Assembly (NCBI RefSeq): GCF_041260155.1
Contig: NC_091948.1
Location: forward strand, 1,104,001-1,168,000
Origin: Ptychodera flava
Lineage: Eukaryota > Hemichordata > Enteropneusta > Ptychoderidae
Reading direction: 5' to 3'
DNA length: 64,000 nucleotides
Shown in pieces: positions 33,362 through 48,300 of the stretch; position 1 is the stretch's first letter, and each line of letters starts with the position of its first letter. A program made the position numbers and the translations under genes. The notes under the pieces were generated by a model. It searched no databases and was not told the DNA's origin. It was given only the letters and a program-made list of their open reading frames with translations.

Positions 33362-36300
33362 TACACACGCACACACATAAAGAGAAATCTTGTCACTTCA
33401 GATGTCCGATGCCTCATTTGGTGGCACAGAATACATGAAATCTTGACTGTTCCACCCCGAATGTTTTCACCCCTCATTCAAGTTGAAGTTTCCTAGATTA
33501 CTTATTTGTAATTGGTACAAAAGATAGCTTTGTGTTGGTTTGCAACATGCAAAGATGCTCTTTGCACTATGTATTACTGTTAACATACATGAGGGGGCAA
33601 CCACATGCAGGTAACAATTACAACAGTATTCTACAATTGCAATCAACAGCATGGTTAACAAACATAGGATAATTTTTCCATTCTAAGTTGCTGTTTCATG
33701 CAGGTCATTGAAAAAACATACAGGAACGATGCTTTGCAAGTAAAATTTCTTTGCATTTCCGAGTAAAAAACATTTTTTTGTACATGTATATAAACATAGG
33801 ATTTCAAACACTGCAGTGTTTTTGTAAGGCAAACGATATGTGCAGTGTAGAGAGTGCACATGATAGAGTGATGGAAAGTCAAGTCTAGTCAGTTGATTAT
33901 TCTTGAATTTCACAGACAGATCTAGGGTTAGTTGAAGATGATGTATAATGTGTTAATGAATACAACAAAACACAGATAAAAAAATAAAACTTTTTCGAAC
34001 TGCAAACATGCAAAAATATTTTGACTATTGGGACATACCGGACACCATTTTTTGGAAAAGTTTCTCTACATCTACTGCATGTACAAGCTGTTTGGCTGTA
34101 CATCAAGAAAATTCCCCCTTTCAAAAGTTTATTTTGTCTTTTTGTGTTTCTTTTGTTACTTTGTTAGCCTGTGTGTACCTGGATTTTCTTGTCTGTCTTC
34201 AAACAATTCATTCCTGGGGCCTTCACCCTGTGAACACAAGCCAGGAACATAAACCTCCACCATTAAAGGGCATGCAACAGTTTAAAAAACTAAAAATATT
34301 ACGTACAGAAACATACAATGAAAGAGAGTTTGTTAAACTTTGTGGAAAGTGTGGCTTATAAACAACAAATATTAAAATAGGTCACAATAAGGGAGAGTGA
34401 AGTAGTTCTCTGGGCTTAATATCACATCTGATACAAAGTACACCTTTGTACAAGTTTCATTGACATTCCTTGGAAAGCAAAAAATATACTGCATTCCTTT
34501 TAGAGATTTGTTGTAAGTGGACAAATAGTTTATGTGATTTGAAATCGTGTCCATGGCTCCTGTATCATTTTACAGTGTGATGGAGTGAACTGAAAACACA
34601 CATAATTATTTCATGTTAGTCAGATTTGTTTTAAAATTTTGAGATGAAAGAGATTTGAGTGAAAGATATAAAATCTGATGAAATCATGTTTACTTAGCAA
34701 AGCAATTGGTGTGAATATGTGTGTGAATTGTCCTCCAGAACATGTCTTGTTAATTCCAAACTTAGGCAATGTCCTCCAGAGTATGTTTGTTGATTCCAGA
34801 GTAAGGCCATACAGCTCTGAGTGTAAATGTCTGGCAACCGTAATGGCCAGGCTTTCTGCCTGGAGCATTACACCGCACTGGAAACTGGTATATAGATGCT
34901 CTCTCTCATTGAACACCTGATCAATCTGAAAGTGTCTCATTTACCTCTGCTCCTTGCTCTGTTTCTGTGGGGAAAAAACAAAAAAAGGAATACGAGAAAT
35001 AATTTATATTGAATCATGGTGTCCAACAACAAGATATAACATTAGATGATAACAGTTGGTTTCGTAATGTCATCAAAGTGACACAAAATGTGTTCCATTA
35101 GAGAATTTTATCATGTAACATTCAGTTGACTGAAATATGACTTTAAACAGGTTGTTGAATGTTGACTTAAGTCCTGGTTAACATGCATGATATATATCAA
35201 TACTCCTATGAGATATTTTCTGTTATAGACTAGAAATTACATCATTTAGGTGTATTTGTGTTTACATTTACCAACTTGATATGAGCAGGGCCTTGACATA
35301 TAATGATTGAGCTGGTACGTGTCACTGTCAGGGAGATGTTGATCAAAAAAGAACGACCACAACAATAGCAAAAGGTGATTTTTATCTCCTTCTGCTTAAC
35401 AGTCAACTCGCTGGCATGAGAAAGTTCCGAATTCACAAGTCTCTGCTTGGTAACAGATTCATCCTGTTAACATTAATTTGCTCATAAATGTTTAAATTGT
35501 TTGGAAGAATTTCTAGATCAGTGAAAGTTTGACTTGACAAAAAATCACAAGACCAGAACTCACCGCCACCTAATGCTTGACGGTCTGCTTCAAGTTGTGC
35601 GTCTTCCATGGCTACCATGCCGGGATCTCGGTCTGGTAACCTTCCTATATGGTGCAAGAAAATTTTGTGATAAAATGAATCTCCAAATTCAACAGTGAAA
35701 CATGACTGAATTTCTTTGAAACTTAGCAATTACCAGTATGTGTGTACTGGTAGTGGTATATCATTATTGTGACTCTGTACTGTCATTCTGGGTTTTCATT
35801 TGTAATGCACAGACATGGAACAAAGCAGCTGTGCATCTCACATAAACACTGAACACTATTCCTAATAAGGTATCATGTCTGTTAAAAAAGTTAGTGGCAA
35901 TGTCTTCACTGACATTTCTTTGAATAAAAGTCATGATCTTTGGGTCTAGTAAGTGGACAAAGTCACTCCTTTTTTAGCATTTTTCATGAATTTTGTTTTG
36001 ATATGAAAGGTAGTTTGTGTGTTTGACTTCTTGAAACATTCTAGAGTACTGTTAACTGTTCACAACCTCAACTTTGCTTGCAGCCAGGCAAGATAAAACA
36101 TTTGGTGAACATTTTTGCAGTCTGAATCAAAAAATTAAGTTCTGTGAACAATTCTCACCATGCATGGCCGAATACATACTGTTACATTAAGTCTGGACCC
36201 CATGAATGAAATAATCAGTTTCCATTCAGGAAGGGGGCAATTTATGCCTTTTTTCACTGCGTGACTCTATGCAAGTATTCAATGTTTTCTGGATATCACA

Positions 36301-39300
36301 AAACAGTGAGAAAAGAGTGACTGTAAGTGAAAGTTTATTGTAGGAATTTTTCCGGCAATCTTACCTTGTTCATCCAGTTCACGTCTGTCTTGATCTTCTC
36401 TGAAACGCAAAAATGACAGCAGCACAAGGATTATTTGGGTGTTTAATAAAGAAAAAGGCATTAATGAGGCAAAAAAAACAAAAACATAGGATGCTCAGTC
36501 GAGACAGCAGGACAGGTTTTAATATTTGTTATTGACATGTATTACATCAAAATATGAATGCTTACTTTATGTGAACTCAACGAAAGAGCAAGGCAAATTA
36601 ATGTAAAATTGGCCATAAATGTACCTGTGTGTATCTCCTTGGTATTGCAGTCTGTTATCACCAACTTCTGCAGGCTGTGCTGCTATTTGATCTTGGTTAT
36701 TCATGTCCTGAAATATTTACAAAATACACCAAAAGAATATTTTATATCTAACGCAGTATCAATGTTCATTTGCAGGCAGTCTGGTGAATATTTTCTTTCA
36801 CTGTATTCAATTTCATGACATTGCCTCAAATTTTTTTCTCTAGGTACTAAAATCTTTTTGGTTGTTGTTTTATCTATTGCAACACTTTCCATGGCATTGT
36901 GACTGGTGGCTGATGACTAGTCTAGGCCTATTCAATATGCTTCACAGCAAGATGACATTGATAACCTGTTCAATTTTCTATGGTCTCTTCGGTCTACTCT
37001 GTAGAGCATGTCAAAACACCCATAATTTGACCTATTGATTTATCCTTTGGATTTGTAGTAAGGTATCTCAACATTCTTTGTAGAGTTGCTTGTCAAAGCT
37101 GTAGTTGATGAATGGAATAAATATACTGATTTTCAAATTATGAACTTTACAAGAACTGTGACTTTATCAGAGTAATTCTTGTACATCAACAGTAAAAACA
37201 CTCCTGGTAAATCTCTGGGCAAAATTTTTTAAGTTATCATGGCAAATTACCAAAAGTGTGACAATCATCATCAAAGCTGATGTAGTCACCTAATAATATA
37301 TCATATTACATAGACATCAAAACATGCTTGAAGCAAGCATGTCTTGTGAACAGCAATAACCATCTATTGACACAATAGTCCATGATATACATGCAGAACA
37401 CTTTTCCACATTATATGAATTGGTAAAGTTGACAGGATATATACAAAAGAATTTGTGGAGAACGAAATACTGCATTGTATACATAGAGTTAAATTTAACG
37501 TGTTAGAAGGAACAATGCAAAAGAGAATAATTTGTTGCAGTCAATTGAAGACACTGGCATAACCTTTGCATATGTAAATAATCCCCATTGGCAATACATC
37601 CTGTATATGATTGAACAACTTCCTGGTGTCTATCTATGCATGACCTTTCAACTTCATGCCTATTCCACCTTTTGCAATCAACAATCATGTTAAACTACAC
37701 CAATGCATCCTTTTTTAAGTCCACATGCCTGTACATTCACTTATCACATACTGGATTAAGGCCTCCCTGAAGTAAACTTTAAGTGCCATATAAAAGTACA
37801 ATTTGTATATCCCATGTTTTATACCACCACCTCTATGTTATTCATGTCACTAAAACAAACTGCTTCTAATTACACAAATATCAAATTTTCCTCAACAAGC
37901 ATAACCAACATGTCCCAGATAACAAGCCAACACTCATGACTGAATGCTTATGAACAGTCAATCTACCCACTGTCTGTCCCTCTAGTATTAAATTACTGGG
38001 CCAAGGTTACTGTATGTGCAGCTATCCCTGGCCAGAACCCCCAGCCAGAACCAATGCAAGCTACAAGCTATTGGAAACACACAGCATGTTGCTTTTGTTA
38101 GATAGATGGGATGTCGATGTAGAAATAAAAAATTGCTTAGAAGAGCAGGATGTAAACAGCAAGACAAAAAGAACAGCAAAGTTAGTGATTGTTCTACTTG
38201 ATGGGAAAGTAAGAATGGCTCAGGTTGCGTGATGTTCAGTGTGACATTTAGAGGTTATTACCCAATATCGCTTGTTCCTGTGTCGTATCAGCATGAGTGT
38301 CATTTGTGCTGCGTCAGACATGAGACGAAGTCGAGTGTCTGACGCAGCACAAATGACACGAATACTGATACGACACAAGGAACAAGCGATATTGGGTAAT
38401 AACCGATTTATCATATACCCATGCCCATAATTTTAGGGAATTTTTACTAATAGAACGAAAAACCTTTAATTTTGAGGCTTAACTTTATTACGCCTTGCGC
38501 ATAAATATCAGAATGTTTATGTGAACAGGCTTCATTCATAAAGTATACGACGAAGATGTCAACATCACGCGCGACATCGCTGCAAGTCGTCCATATCTCA
38601 ATGAAACCCAAGAAGAAAGACACCGGGATACAAAAATCGTCATACAGAACGAACATTTTAAGGTGCAATACGCTATTACAACTGTAACCAATTAAAAACT
38701 GCTCAGCTTTAAATCTATCCTGATTTCGATCGTCGTACGGAACGGAGCTCGCGCGGAGAGGGGACGCCATTTTGTTAGTTTACCTTTAGAGTTGCCATGT
38801 CAACAGTCATCGCGCGCGCGACATCGCTGTCACGCCACGCGCTCACTACCTGTTCGGTGGAGACCGTGCACAGTGCCGGCGCCGTGCGAATGGCAGAATG
38901 TTTGCTAGAACTTGACCAAAAAATACCATGGGAAAACATTTCAAGACTCAACATGGTATTTCCGTAGTTTGCAATCAGAAATACCCGTGTTCCTCGAAGC
39001 CCTTCAAGTTTTTACGTCGGCGACACGCTTTGCAGACAGGGAGCGGCAGCCATTTTGTTGTTTACGTTGTTTACCAACAAACTGCTAATGTAGTTTGGGA
39101 AAACTCTAAAACTGATGACGTTCATCGTGCATATCTCGACGTTTACCGTGAAATATCACGGCTGATATTTTACGTTGAACGTCACTAGGATGTAGCAATA
39201 TGGGCATGGGTATATGATAAAAATGCTATGAAACACGGCATGATATGGGTATATCATTGCAAAGAAAAAATACTACAATGCTTGTATTACACACTAGAAC

Positions 39301-42300
39301 ATAGGTCTTGCAAAGTGACAATGACATAATGTGGTAAGGCATGAAGGAACACACTTACATGTACAGTATGCCAAAACACTGACACATACCCTGTTAATAA
39401 GGATATACACAAATGGGGTGATACAGAAGGTGACAGAGAGTGTAATGCTTTAGTCACAGCAGAATTAAGATACCATGATACTAAACAGAAGCATACAGTA
39501 CGGTACACTGTGATGCACTTACGATGAAGTCAGAGATGGTATATGTTCAGTAGGATAATGATGGTGTAATACCGATAACTAGAAAACATGCATGGCAAAC
39601 AAAACTCACTGCAATCCACCCTCAAACATCCTCCCCTTGCTCCGTAATGACAGATTATATATGCGAAAATTCAACGATAAAATTTTGATTTAAAGTTCCA
39701 CAGAACATGATAAAGTCCTGAAACAGTTTGTTGGAAGCTTGAACTGATGATTGACTTTTGAACAACAAACATTTCAAAACAAAATCTGAATGGTGATTTA
39801 CAATCACACAGATACATGGTTTCCATGGCAAAGGTGAGGCCTACAGTTTGTGAAAATTTTTGTGCGTTATTATTGCATTACAGCTAAACCCCCTCCCCTA
39901 ACAAAATCATGTTTTGTTTTACATGCACATTATCGATAGTTTTTAATATTGAGAGGGATACATGCCGACATTATGTGATACAGACCGTGCAATATTGAGT
40001 GATAATCATGGTGATACGGAGACTAAGATACAGACACTGTGATGCACTCATGGTAACACAGCATGTGATACCAATATGGCTAGTGTGGGACATACATCCT
40101 ACAAAAACTTAACTGCTGACAAAGCCGTGCACACATACACAGTCCGGGTTATGTCCATAGAGAGGATATTACGATTGACCAATCAGCGAACCTGCCGCCG
40201 CTAACGTCATGAATAATTAACCATGCAAACCTTGGCTCGTACATTGCAACGAGTTTGGAACTTTTCGGCTTGATTTCACCCTTTATTTTTAGCACTGGGT
40301 AGTTTTTAGATGTTGACGTTACGCACAATGTTCAGTGCGGCCGAGATGGTGACCGACACAAGTGGTTAGTACATTGAAAATCACTTATTTGGATGAATTT
40401 CCTGGCCGGGTACGGCTCCTAGAAATCAGCATTTGACCCTTGTAAATCTACAGTAAGTTATTTGTCGCCAAATATCGCCTACTTTTGGTCAAATTTCAAT
40501 TTAACCTTGCCATCTGCAGTATGGAGAATGTTTCAAGCTTTGCAAAGATGGGTCAACTGTTGTAGTCGGTCATCGGAGCACGATGGAGCACGATTTTTTC
40601 GATCACCATGCATTTCCCGGTACGATCGACCCTTCGCTCAGAAAAACGCGCGCCGGATCAATCGCCGAGAAGTTAACCAAAAGCTGGAAAAGAGAACGAA
40701 AAACGTCCAATAACTCTTTGTCGAATATGGTCAAGGGTTAAGAAACTCAGAAAACTATTCTTGAAGAAATCTTACAATTTTTAACACGGTAGAACGTCGC
40801 CTATCGACTTGAGCTAAGATACTTCCGGGTAGCCAACAGTCTCACTCGATCGGTGGATCTGTCAGGTCATATCGCGATCTGAACAAAGTGAACCAACGTA
40901 ACCTTTGACCCTTATTACATATACAGTACGTGATTGGTTCTTGCCTTAATTTCATTACATATACGGTACGCCATTGGCTCTACCCTACTATCCTCTATAT
41001 GGACATAACCCGGACTGATACAGCTTGGCAGACAGATATGACCAGTTTAGTAAAGACATACCATAAAAACACCGTTTGCTGACATTGTGATACACAGATA
41101 CAGGCAATATGTGACAGACATACCATGGAGGTGTTGGCACACACGGTATTACTGGCAGTGACCATAGCATACATGTAGTAACAGACATACCATGGAGATG
41201 TTGGCACACACGGTATTACTGGCAATGACCATAGCATACATGTAGTAACAGACATACCATGGAGGTGTTGGCACACACGGTATTACTGGTAATGACCATA
41301 GCATACATGTAGTAACAGACATACCATGGAAGTGTTGGCACACACGGTATTACTGGCAATGACCATAGCATACATGTAGTAACAGACATACCATGGAAGT
41401 GTTGGCACACACGGTATTACTGGTAATGACCATAGCATACATGTAGTAACAGACATACCATGGAGGTGTTGGCACACACGGTATTACTGGTAATGACCAT
41501 AGCATACATGTAGTAACAGACATACCATGGAAGTGTTGGCACACACGGTATTACTGGCAATGACCATAGCATACATGTAGTAACAGACATACCATGGAAG
41601 TGTTAACACACAGGGTATTACTGGTAATGACCATAGCATACATGTAGTAACAGACATACCATGGAGGTGTTGGCACACACGGTATATTTGGCAATGACCA
41701 CAGCATACCCGGTACATGTAGTTACAGACATACCATGGAAGTGTTGACACACACGGTATTACTGGCAATGACCATAGCATACATGTAGCAACTCAATGGG
41801 ACAGTGTGATGCGACCAAAAGGAACATAATTGTGAGTAATAAACTTTGCAGTAATACAAGCATATTCTGTGGTATATGTCAATATGCACACTTTTTGTTT
41901 TTGACAGAAACCATAAGAAAGATATTACAAACTATGGCTCGGGCACAGTGTAACCTTAAAATTATACCCCTTTACCTCATGCAAGAAATGCAATTGTTAT
42001 GAAAACATGCAGAATTAGAAAGAATAACATGCCATGCAGATGAAGCAACAAGCAATGATAAAGAGTCAAACATTTGCCAAATATCTACTAGTAGTACATC
42101 CAGACAATTGTAGATTTGAGACTTATTATTCACGTAAGCACTGTGGTAATAGAGTCAGTGTTAGATGGGATGCAATCTCTGTAATAACATTTTAAAAGCT
42201 GTCTGCTAGACAGTGATGGGTTTCAATACATTTTACAAACAAAATGCCAATATGAAATAAATTTTTAATATATTGCAGTCGTCTAATCACTATCTTCTTC

Positions 42301-45300
42301 AGTTTGCAAAACGACAGAAGGTGATTTTACTTTTCTATGTATTATACGATATGGTGTTGTGATTTTGATTGAACTGTTGTACAATACTGCTGGTATTTCT
42401 TTGACATTGTGCATGTTTGCATCTGGATAGAAGTATCAAAGTATTCATTGAATTCAATATTTTTTTCTAAAAGATTGTATGTGTCTTGAAGTCTATGGCC
42501 TTGTATCAATTCATGAGAAATTCTGGAGATCAAACTCAAAATGATTGTGAAAGTAGTGGTCAAGTATCGTTGAAACAGCAAAATTTTTCAAAACTTGTAG
42601 AAAGAGCAATGCAAACATTGCTAACAAAATGTTGCTGGCTTACTGCAATGCAGAACAGATTTTTCAAATAGTAACTTGTGAAAATTTATAATTGCCTTTC
42701 TTTCAATTCAGAGGTTAGTGGTGATATTGGATCATGCCGTTTAGTGACACTTTTCTTTTTCCACTTTTTTCAACATTAACACTTGTTAATTTTATTTTTT
42801 GACATTGCAAAGTCGATCTCGTTTTACAACAACAGTATACGAGGACACGTAGACCTAGCATACCAGAATTTGATCATACACTTAAATCTATTTGGCAAAT
42901 GTGAGAACTCCATGCAAAGAAAGACCTGCCTGCGGCATGTCGTAAGCTGGAAGTACATATGGAAGCTGGGGCGGATCATGGCTTGCATCAGAAGCTGCTA
43001 TTTCAGATTCCTGGCCATCAACCTGCGCGAGAGAATCTTCCTCGCGTTGGACATCTACAAGTTCCTGATCTCTCAGTGCTGCTGTCAGCTCATCATAGTT
43101 GCCATAATCCTGTTCCTTGTCAACATTATCTAATGGGAAAGCCTGCCTGGTGGGGAATTCTCTGTTGACATCTTGGTCATCAGGATTCGGATAATCCTGG
43201 AAAGCGGGACGTTCTAACCCATACCTGTCATCTGTTGGCATTCTAGGGGGCTCTAAATCATATTGGTTGACTTGCTGGATTTCTTTGGGTTCAAAGTTGT
43301 AAGCCGGCAATGCAGGCTCTCTGAAATTTACTACCTCCTCACGGCGATCCTCTTGTTCGTTTTGTCTTCCCAGTTCACCAGCGTTGTTCTCATCTCCTTG
43401 TTGCTGCTGGTATTGCTGTTGTGCCTGGTCACTCTCTTGCCGCTGCTGTAGCTCTTGGTTGCCATATTGCTGTTGCTGGTCACCGTATTGCTGTTGCTGT
43501 AGCTCTTGGTTGGCGTATTGCTGTTGCTGTAGCTCTTGGTTGGCGTATTGCTGTTGCTGGTCACCATATTGCTGCTGTTGTTGTTGTTGTTGTTGCTGCT
43601 GCTCACTGTAGCGGTCCTCTTGTTGCTGCTGTCTGCCATCCTGCTGTTGTTGCAGCTCCTCTCTCTGCTGCTGCATCGCGTTTTGCTCTTGATGTTGCAG
43701 GTGCTGCTGTTGTTCAATTAACAGCAGTTGCTGCTTCAACTCTCGCACTGTTTGGTTCAGCGCAATCTTGGCATCGCCACAGCGGATCAGCTCCATGTTG
43801 CAAATTTCTATGTCTCCCTTCAGCTGTGTTTTCTCATTATGGAATTCCACATTGTTTTGACTGAGCACGTCGCATTCTTTTTGTAAATCTCCATGAACAC
43901 CTGAAACAAGCAGGAGAGAAAAGGAATCTTTCAGATAATAGGTACAAAGCAAAAAACTGCAGTTTTTCTCCTTCTTTCGATCGTACAGAGATACTGTGTG
44001 ACAGGAAAACCGTGTCTAGTTCATTTATAGGACGATGATCTTGTGAACATACGTTCAACAGCTGAACAGCTTTTCATATGCAAAATCAGTGTACCGTAAT
44101 TAACCGGTGGTATTATTTAAATAGCATTTTATTGAAAGGCATTCTATAGTACCATTGTTTTCATCAACTCTTCATGCAATTTTATGAACTGCTTGACCTC
44201 AAAAGTGTCATAGACATTCATGTTGATTGTTCAAAACATTGAACTGCAAGTGCCAGTTGGTCACTTGTCAATGCTGGTCGGAAATTCTGAGTGCTGGACG
44301 GGCCCGACCAGGGTGAGGAGAACCCTGGGTACCGAAGTCACTGAAAACTGTAATTTTTTGTTTATGCTGACAACTGTTTTGATCTTTTGGCAAGATTGTT
44401 TGAACTGATCTTACTTAGCAGAGTAAACTATCGTCATTGCGGAAAGAATGATAAAAATGGTGACCTATTTGAAGTTGGATAAATAAAACACCCACGTATG
44501 GATCTTTTGACGGTGGAAATGTACAGTACCTCATACATGGTACCTGTACCTTTGATGAGTGGACATGCAAAGTACACTATCTGTTTGCATAGACACATAT
44601 GTAACGGGAAATTTATTTACTGCTACAGATATGTGTTTTCCAGTCTTTTTCATTTAACTCAGTGAGTGGGGAAATTATTAATTAAATACAGCTTGGCTCT
44701 GAAATCATCTCACAATAGGGGACATGTTTACACTTTAATTTTATAAAAGGTGGAACCTAAATGTATGATCTGCACAGGAAACCAAGGCTCTTCACCAGTT
44801 GTGAAGAATGAGCTTACAGGAGACAGTACAAATGTAGGGTTATTATGCCATGTAGTAGACTGTCAATGAAGACAAGACTACACTTGAATGATACAATGTG
44901 CAACAAATGTGGAAACTATCTTGAAAATGTACTTCAAAAAACTAGCATGTGGCAACTGACAGATCCAAACGCTCTATTTGGGGCCTTATCTGGCAAAACG
45001 TCATCAGCTATGATCAAAACTTCTAAGGCCTTAACATGTTGTATGTCTCCTTGACATCTGGTTATTTTGAAATTGAATACAGGGCAGGAACCTTCTAGAA
45101 CAAAATGGGTGCCATGCCTTGACACAAAACTTAGTGTACAATACAATGTTCCATGGTGTTAGAAGGCAATTTGATAATAAAGGGATTGACAAGTCTGGGA
45201 ACATTGACAAATGTAATGGAAATAGGCACCTAACAAAATATATTGAATTTAGATGATACAAAAGATAAAACCTCTACACTCTGACTCTTCTCATAAAATC

Positions 45301-48300
45301 CAACCCCGCTGTAAAATGTCTTGACCTTTGCCCTCAACACTTTGTAGCAAGGTCAGATTTCATATTCACCAAGTGCCCTCGCATTTGGGCTGTATATCTT
45401 ATAAGAGGATGGTCCAAGCCAAGTTGATCAGTGTTAGAGAATGCTACGTTTTGTTTTGATAAGGTTGGGACATATGTTTCTGTACTTTACAATGACAGAA
45501 AATCAAGTTATATTGCTTCCCGTACTCAACAGTGACTGCTCTATCCCAGTCTGGTATACTGACAGAAACCCTTGTAAGATAGCTTCATACCTCATTAGAC
45601 ATCTTTCAGTTTATAAAGCTTTAAATAACCTTGAACAAATGATGGAACAAACTTATTTAATAGTAACTGAGATTATTTTTCATCAGTTTATTTCCTACCT
45701 TTGAGTTCTGCAAATTGATAATGAGTTTCTGTCACATTCTTCTTTACAATGTCCTGGAAAATAATAAAGCAAAGAAGTTGAAAAAACAAGATATAAGCAT
45801 TTAAAGATTAAATGTTCAACTACAAAACGAATAAAAACAATTGTTTTAACAATTAACAGATGTAATGGAAGTGAACTAGCTTTTCCATGGTATACTTAAC
45901 AGGTTACTCCAATGTTCAGATTTTTTGCTAAGGTTTAGGAAGACAGAAAAATGGTGTACAAACCCTGGTAATAGTTGTCCTTGTATACGATATATTAAGC
46001 TAGTTCGCATCTTGGAAATGAAAGACTTAAACTTTTGCTCAAACTTTTCTCCGGCAAAGTTTCAGCCATTCTCTTTCACAATCAAGAATATAAATCCGAG
46101 GTCACCATGCACATATCGGTACAACAGAAACAAATTACTCAATTACTGATGATTGAAATTCAAAATGGCAACCATCCCTGTATTCTCTCTCTCCTGCAAA
46201 TAAAATTCCTGATTTTCACAAAACTAAGGCTTATTCTATCTTTAAAGGAAACCCAGTAACGCAACTTATGAACTATGGATGATAAAATCTACCAGTATAC
46301 CAGCCTTTAGAAAAATACTTCTGGTAATCTACACCCTATTTAAAAACCAGCGCCGCTACATTTATGCTTCATCCAAGGCATTTCATAAATGTAGAGATAA
46401 AAATATGCATCCAAATGACAAGATCACTTATGATGACATGTATGTCTGAGTACACGCTGTGGTACAAATGTGCTGTATTTAACTTCAATTTCAAGGTTCT
46501 GGCTGCATGAAATTTATATGCTCTATGTTATTGACGGTAGAATTTCCTTATATCAAATGTTTTATTGCTCAGTTCTAGGTACTATGTACAATCTTACAAC
46601 AAATGCCTTCACAATCTCATACACATGATGAATATGATTAACCCTTTTCCTGCCAAGTCCATATTTCACCACCAGATCAAGATGGTTAAAATTAATGAAA
46701 CACAACATATTTAATATGATGTATTTTAACATAATACTGTATATTTGAAGGCTATTGAAAACATAATACTGTAAAGTTAATTTTTTTTGGACAAAAGATG
46801 CTATAACATACCAAGCCAAGTGTGTGAAAATACGTCATGTTTTGGCTTAATACCGCTTTTTACTGACTTGGCTGATGGGGAAGTGATACAGTTATTACTG
46901 TCTGGCAGGAAAAGGGTTAAAAAGGTGTAAACACCACCAAAACTGAACATTCATTGCATGACAAAATGTACAAGCACAAAGTTTTAGCATGTTTAGGTAC
47001 GTCACTCTATGTGTTTATGTTGCGGTCTACTGCTAACTTTCAACAATGTAGTCACATGATGCTTGACACACTCAGGCTGTCACCGTTAAAGTGGTGTACC
47101 AGTGTAACCAGCTGGATTGCAAATCATAGCCGCATGGATTGATCTCCAGGGATTTATCAAGTGTCTTTTGGAACATCTTTTAAATCAATCATTTAGGTAT
47201 CAACAATCATGTTATCAACCAAAATTGCACTTTATCAGATTGGTGACATTGATAGAGCTTAAAATAGTGTTATCACTGACTGCCATTCCATGTACCGTAA
47301 TATGTCATAGACATGACTTTGCCTTTGTGTTCCAACAATCAACTTGTCTGACCAGATAGGAGAATGTCAATACTGCTATTGTCATACAGTATTTGAATTT
47401 GTGAAACTGATAAAAAGTAATATTGTTGAAGACTACATGTGGGAACTATAAAAGTTCAACTCTCTTGGATTTCACATTTTTTTGGTTTCAACGATAATAA
47501 ATAACGGTACACACACAACAAAAAGAACTGTAAATATAAGATAAGTTCACAAAGTCAAGACATTGATAGTTATTCCACGACATACACTTTTTGTCACATT
47601 TTACGGGTTGTTAGACCTAGGGTGTGGCTGGTGCAGACAATCTACTGATCTATTATGCTTTTGTGTTTGTATCAATGTACTGCCATCATTCTGCATACAC
47701 AGTGACAATAGAACCTTGTTGAGTATTTACGGGGCATGCCTAGACACTCATGATACAAGCTAAATTGAGTCAATGTTGCAAATGTGATTTGTTTGCCCTT
47801 TAATCTATGAAACACTTGTGGAAATGTAAACCTATCTTCTTCCTTCTACTACTAGTTCTACTGGCAGTAGTTGTACTACTTGTGTTTACATAGCCATACC
47901 ATCACAAAAATCATATATCAAAAACTCATTTTTCTCATGTTTTGCCAGAAATTCAAAAATGTTTCTCGTAATTAAAGACACCCAAGATTCTATCTTGACT
48001 ACCCTCCAGTACCTGTAAACTGCAAGTAGGACGAAACTAGTTTAATAGTTGACGAAGACTGCGGTGGTTTATGGTGTACTTGTATGACACCGGTGTTTTG
48101 ACTTAAGTTGAAGGCAATGAAGCCCTGCTGCAGCTGTCTACACTACAGGCCAAACTGCTTCTCCCATTTGGGATAAATCTCGGGCTTGGAGATTACTTTA
48201 TGTCGGTACATTTGTTATTTGCAAACTATCCAGAGAGTTTAATGACTGCCTCATAAACAACACAGCTGTACTTTGAGCAAAGCTCCTCCTTTCGATTCTA

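Noticed and set aside
39520..39590. Possible missing GOLM exon on the minus strand (TTTTCTAG acceptor, ATC|GTAAGT donor, 56 nt)
   Set aside because: It is open only when entered in phase 0, whereas the preceding exon ends in phase 1, and its translation shows no resemblance to the family. I kept the exon as not found.
41149..41780. Series of overlapping 64-residue minus-strand frames
   Set aside because: Each is a shifted reading of the 67-bp minisatellite; the spacing of the frames equals the repeat period.
43384..43864. Cys-, Leu- and Ala/Val-rich plus-strand frames resembling membrane segments
   Set aside because: Antisense of the CAG/CAA Gln block. The minus-strand frame fits a known family and splice sites.
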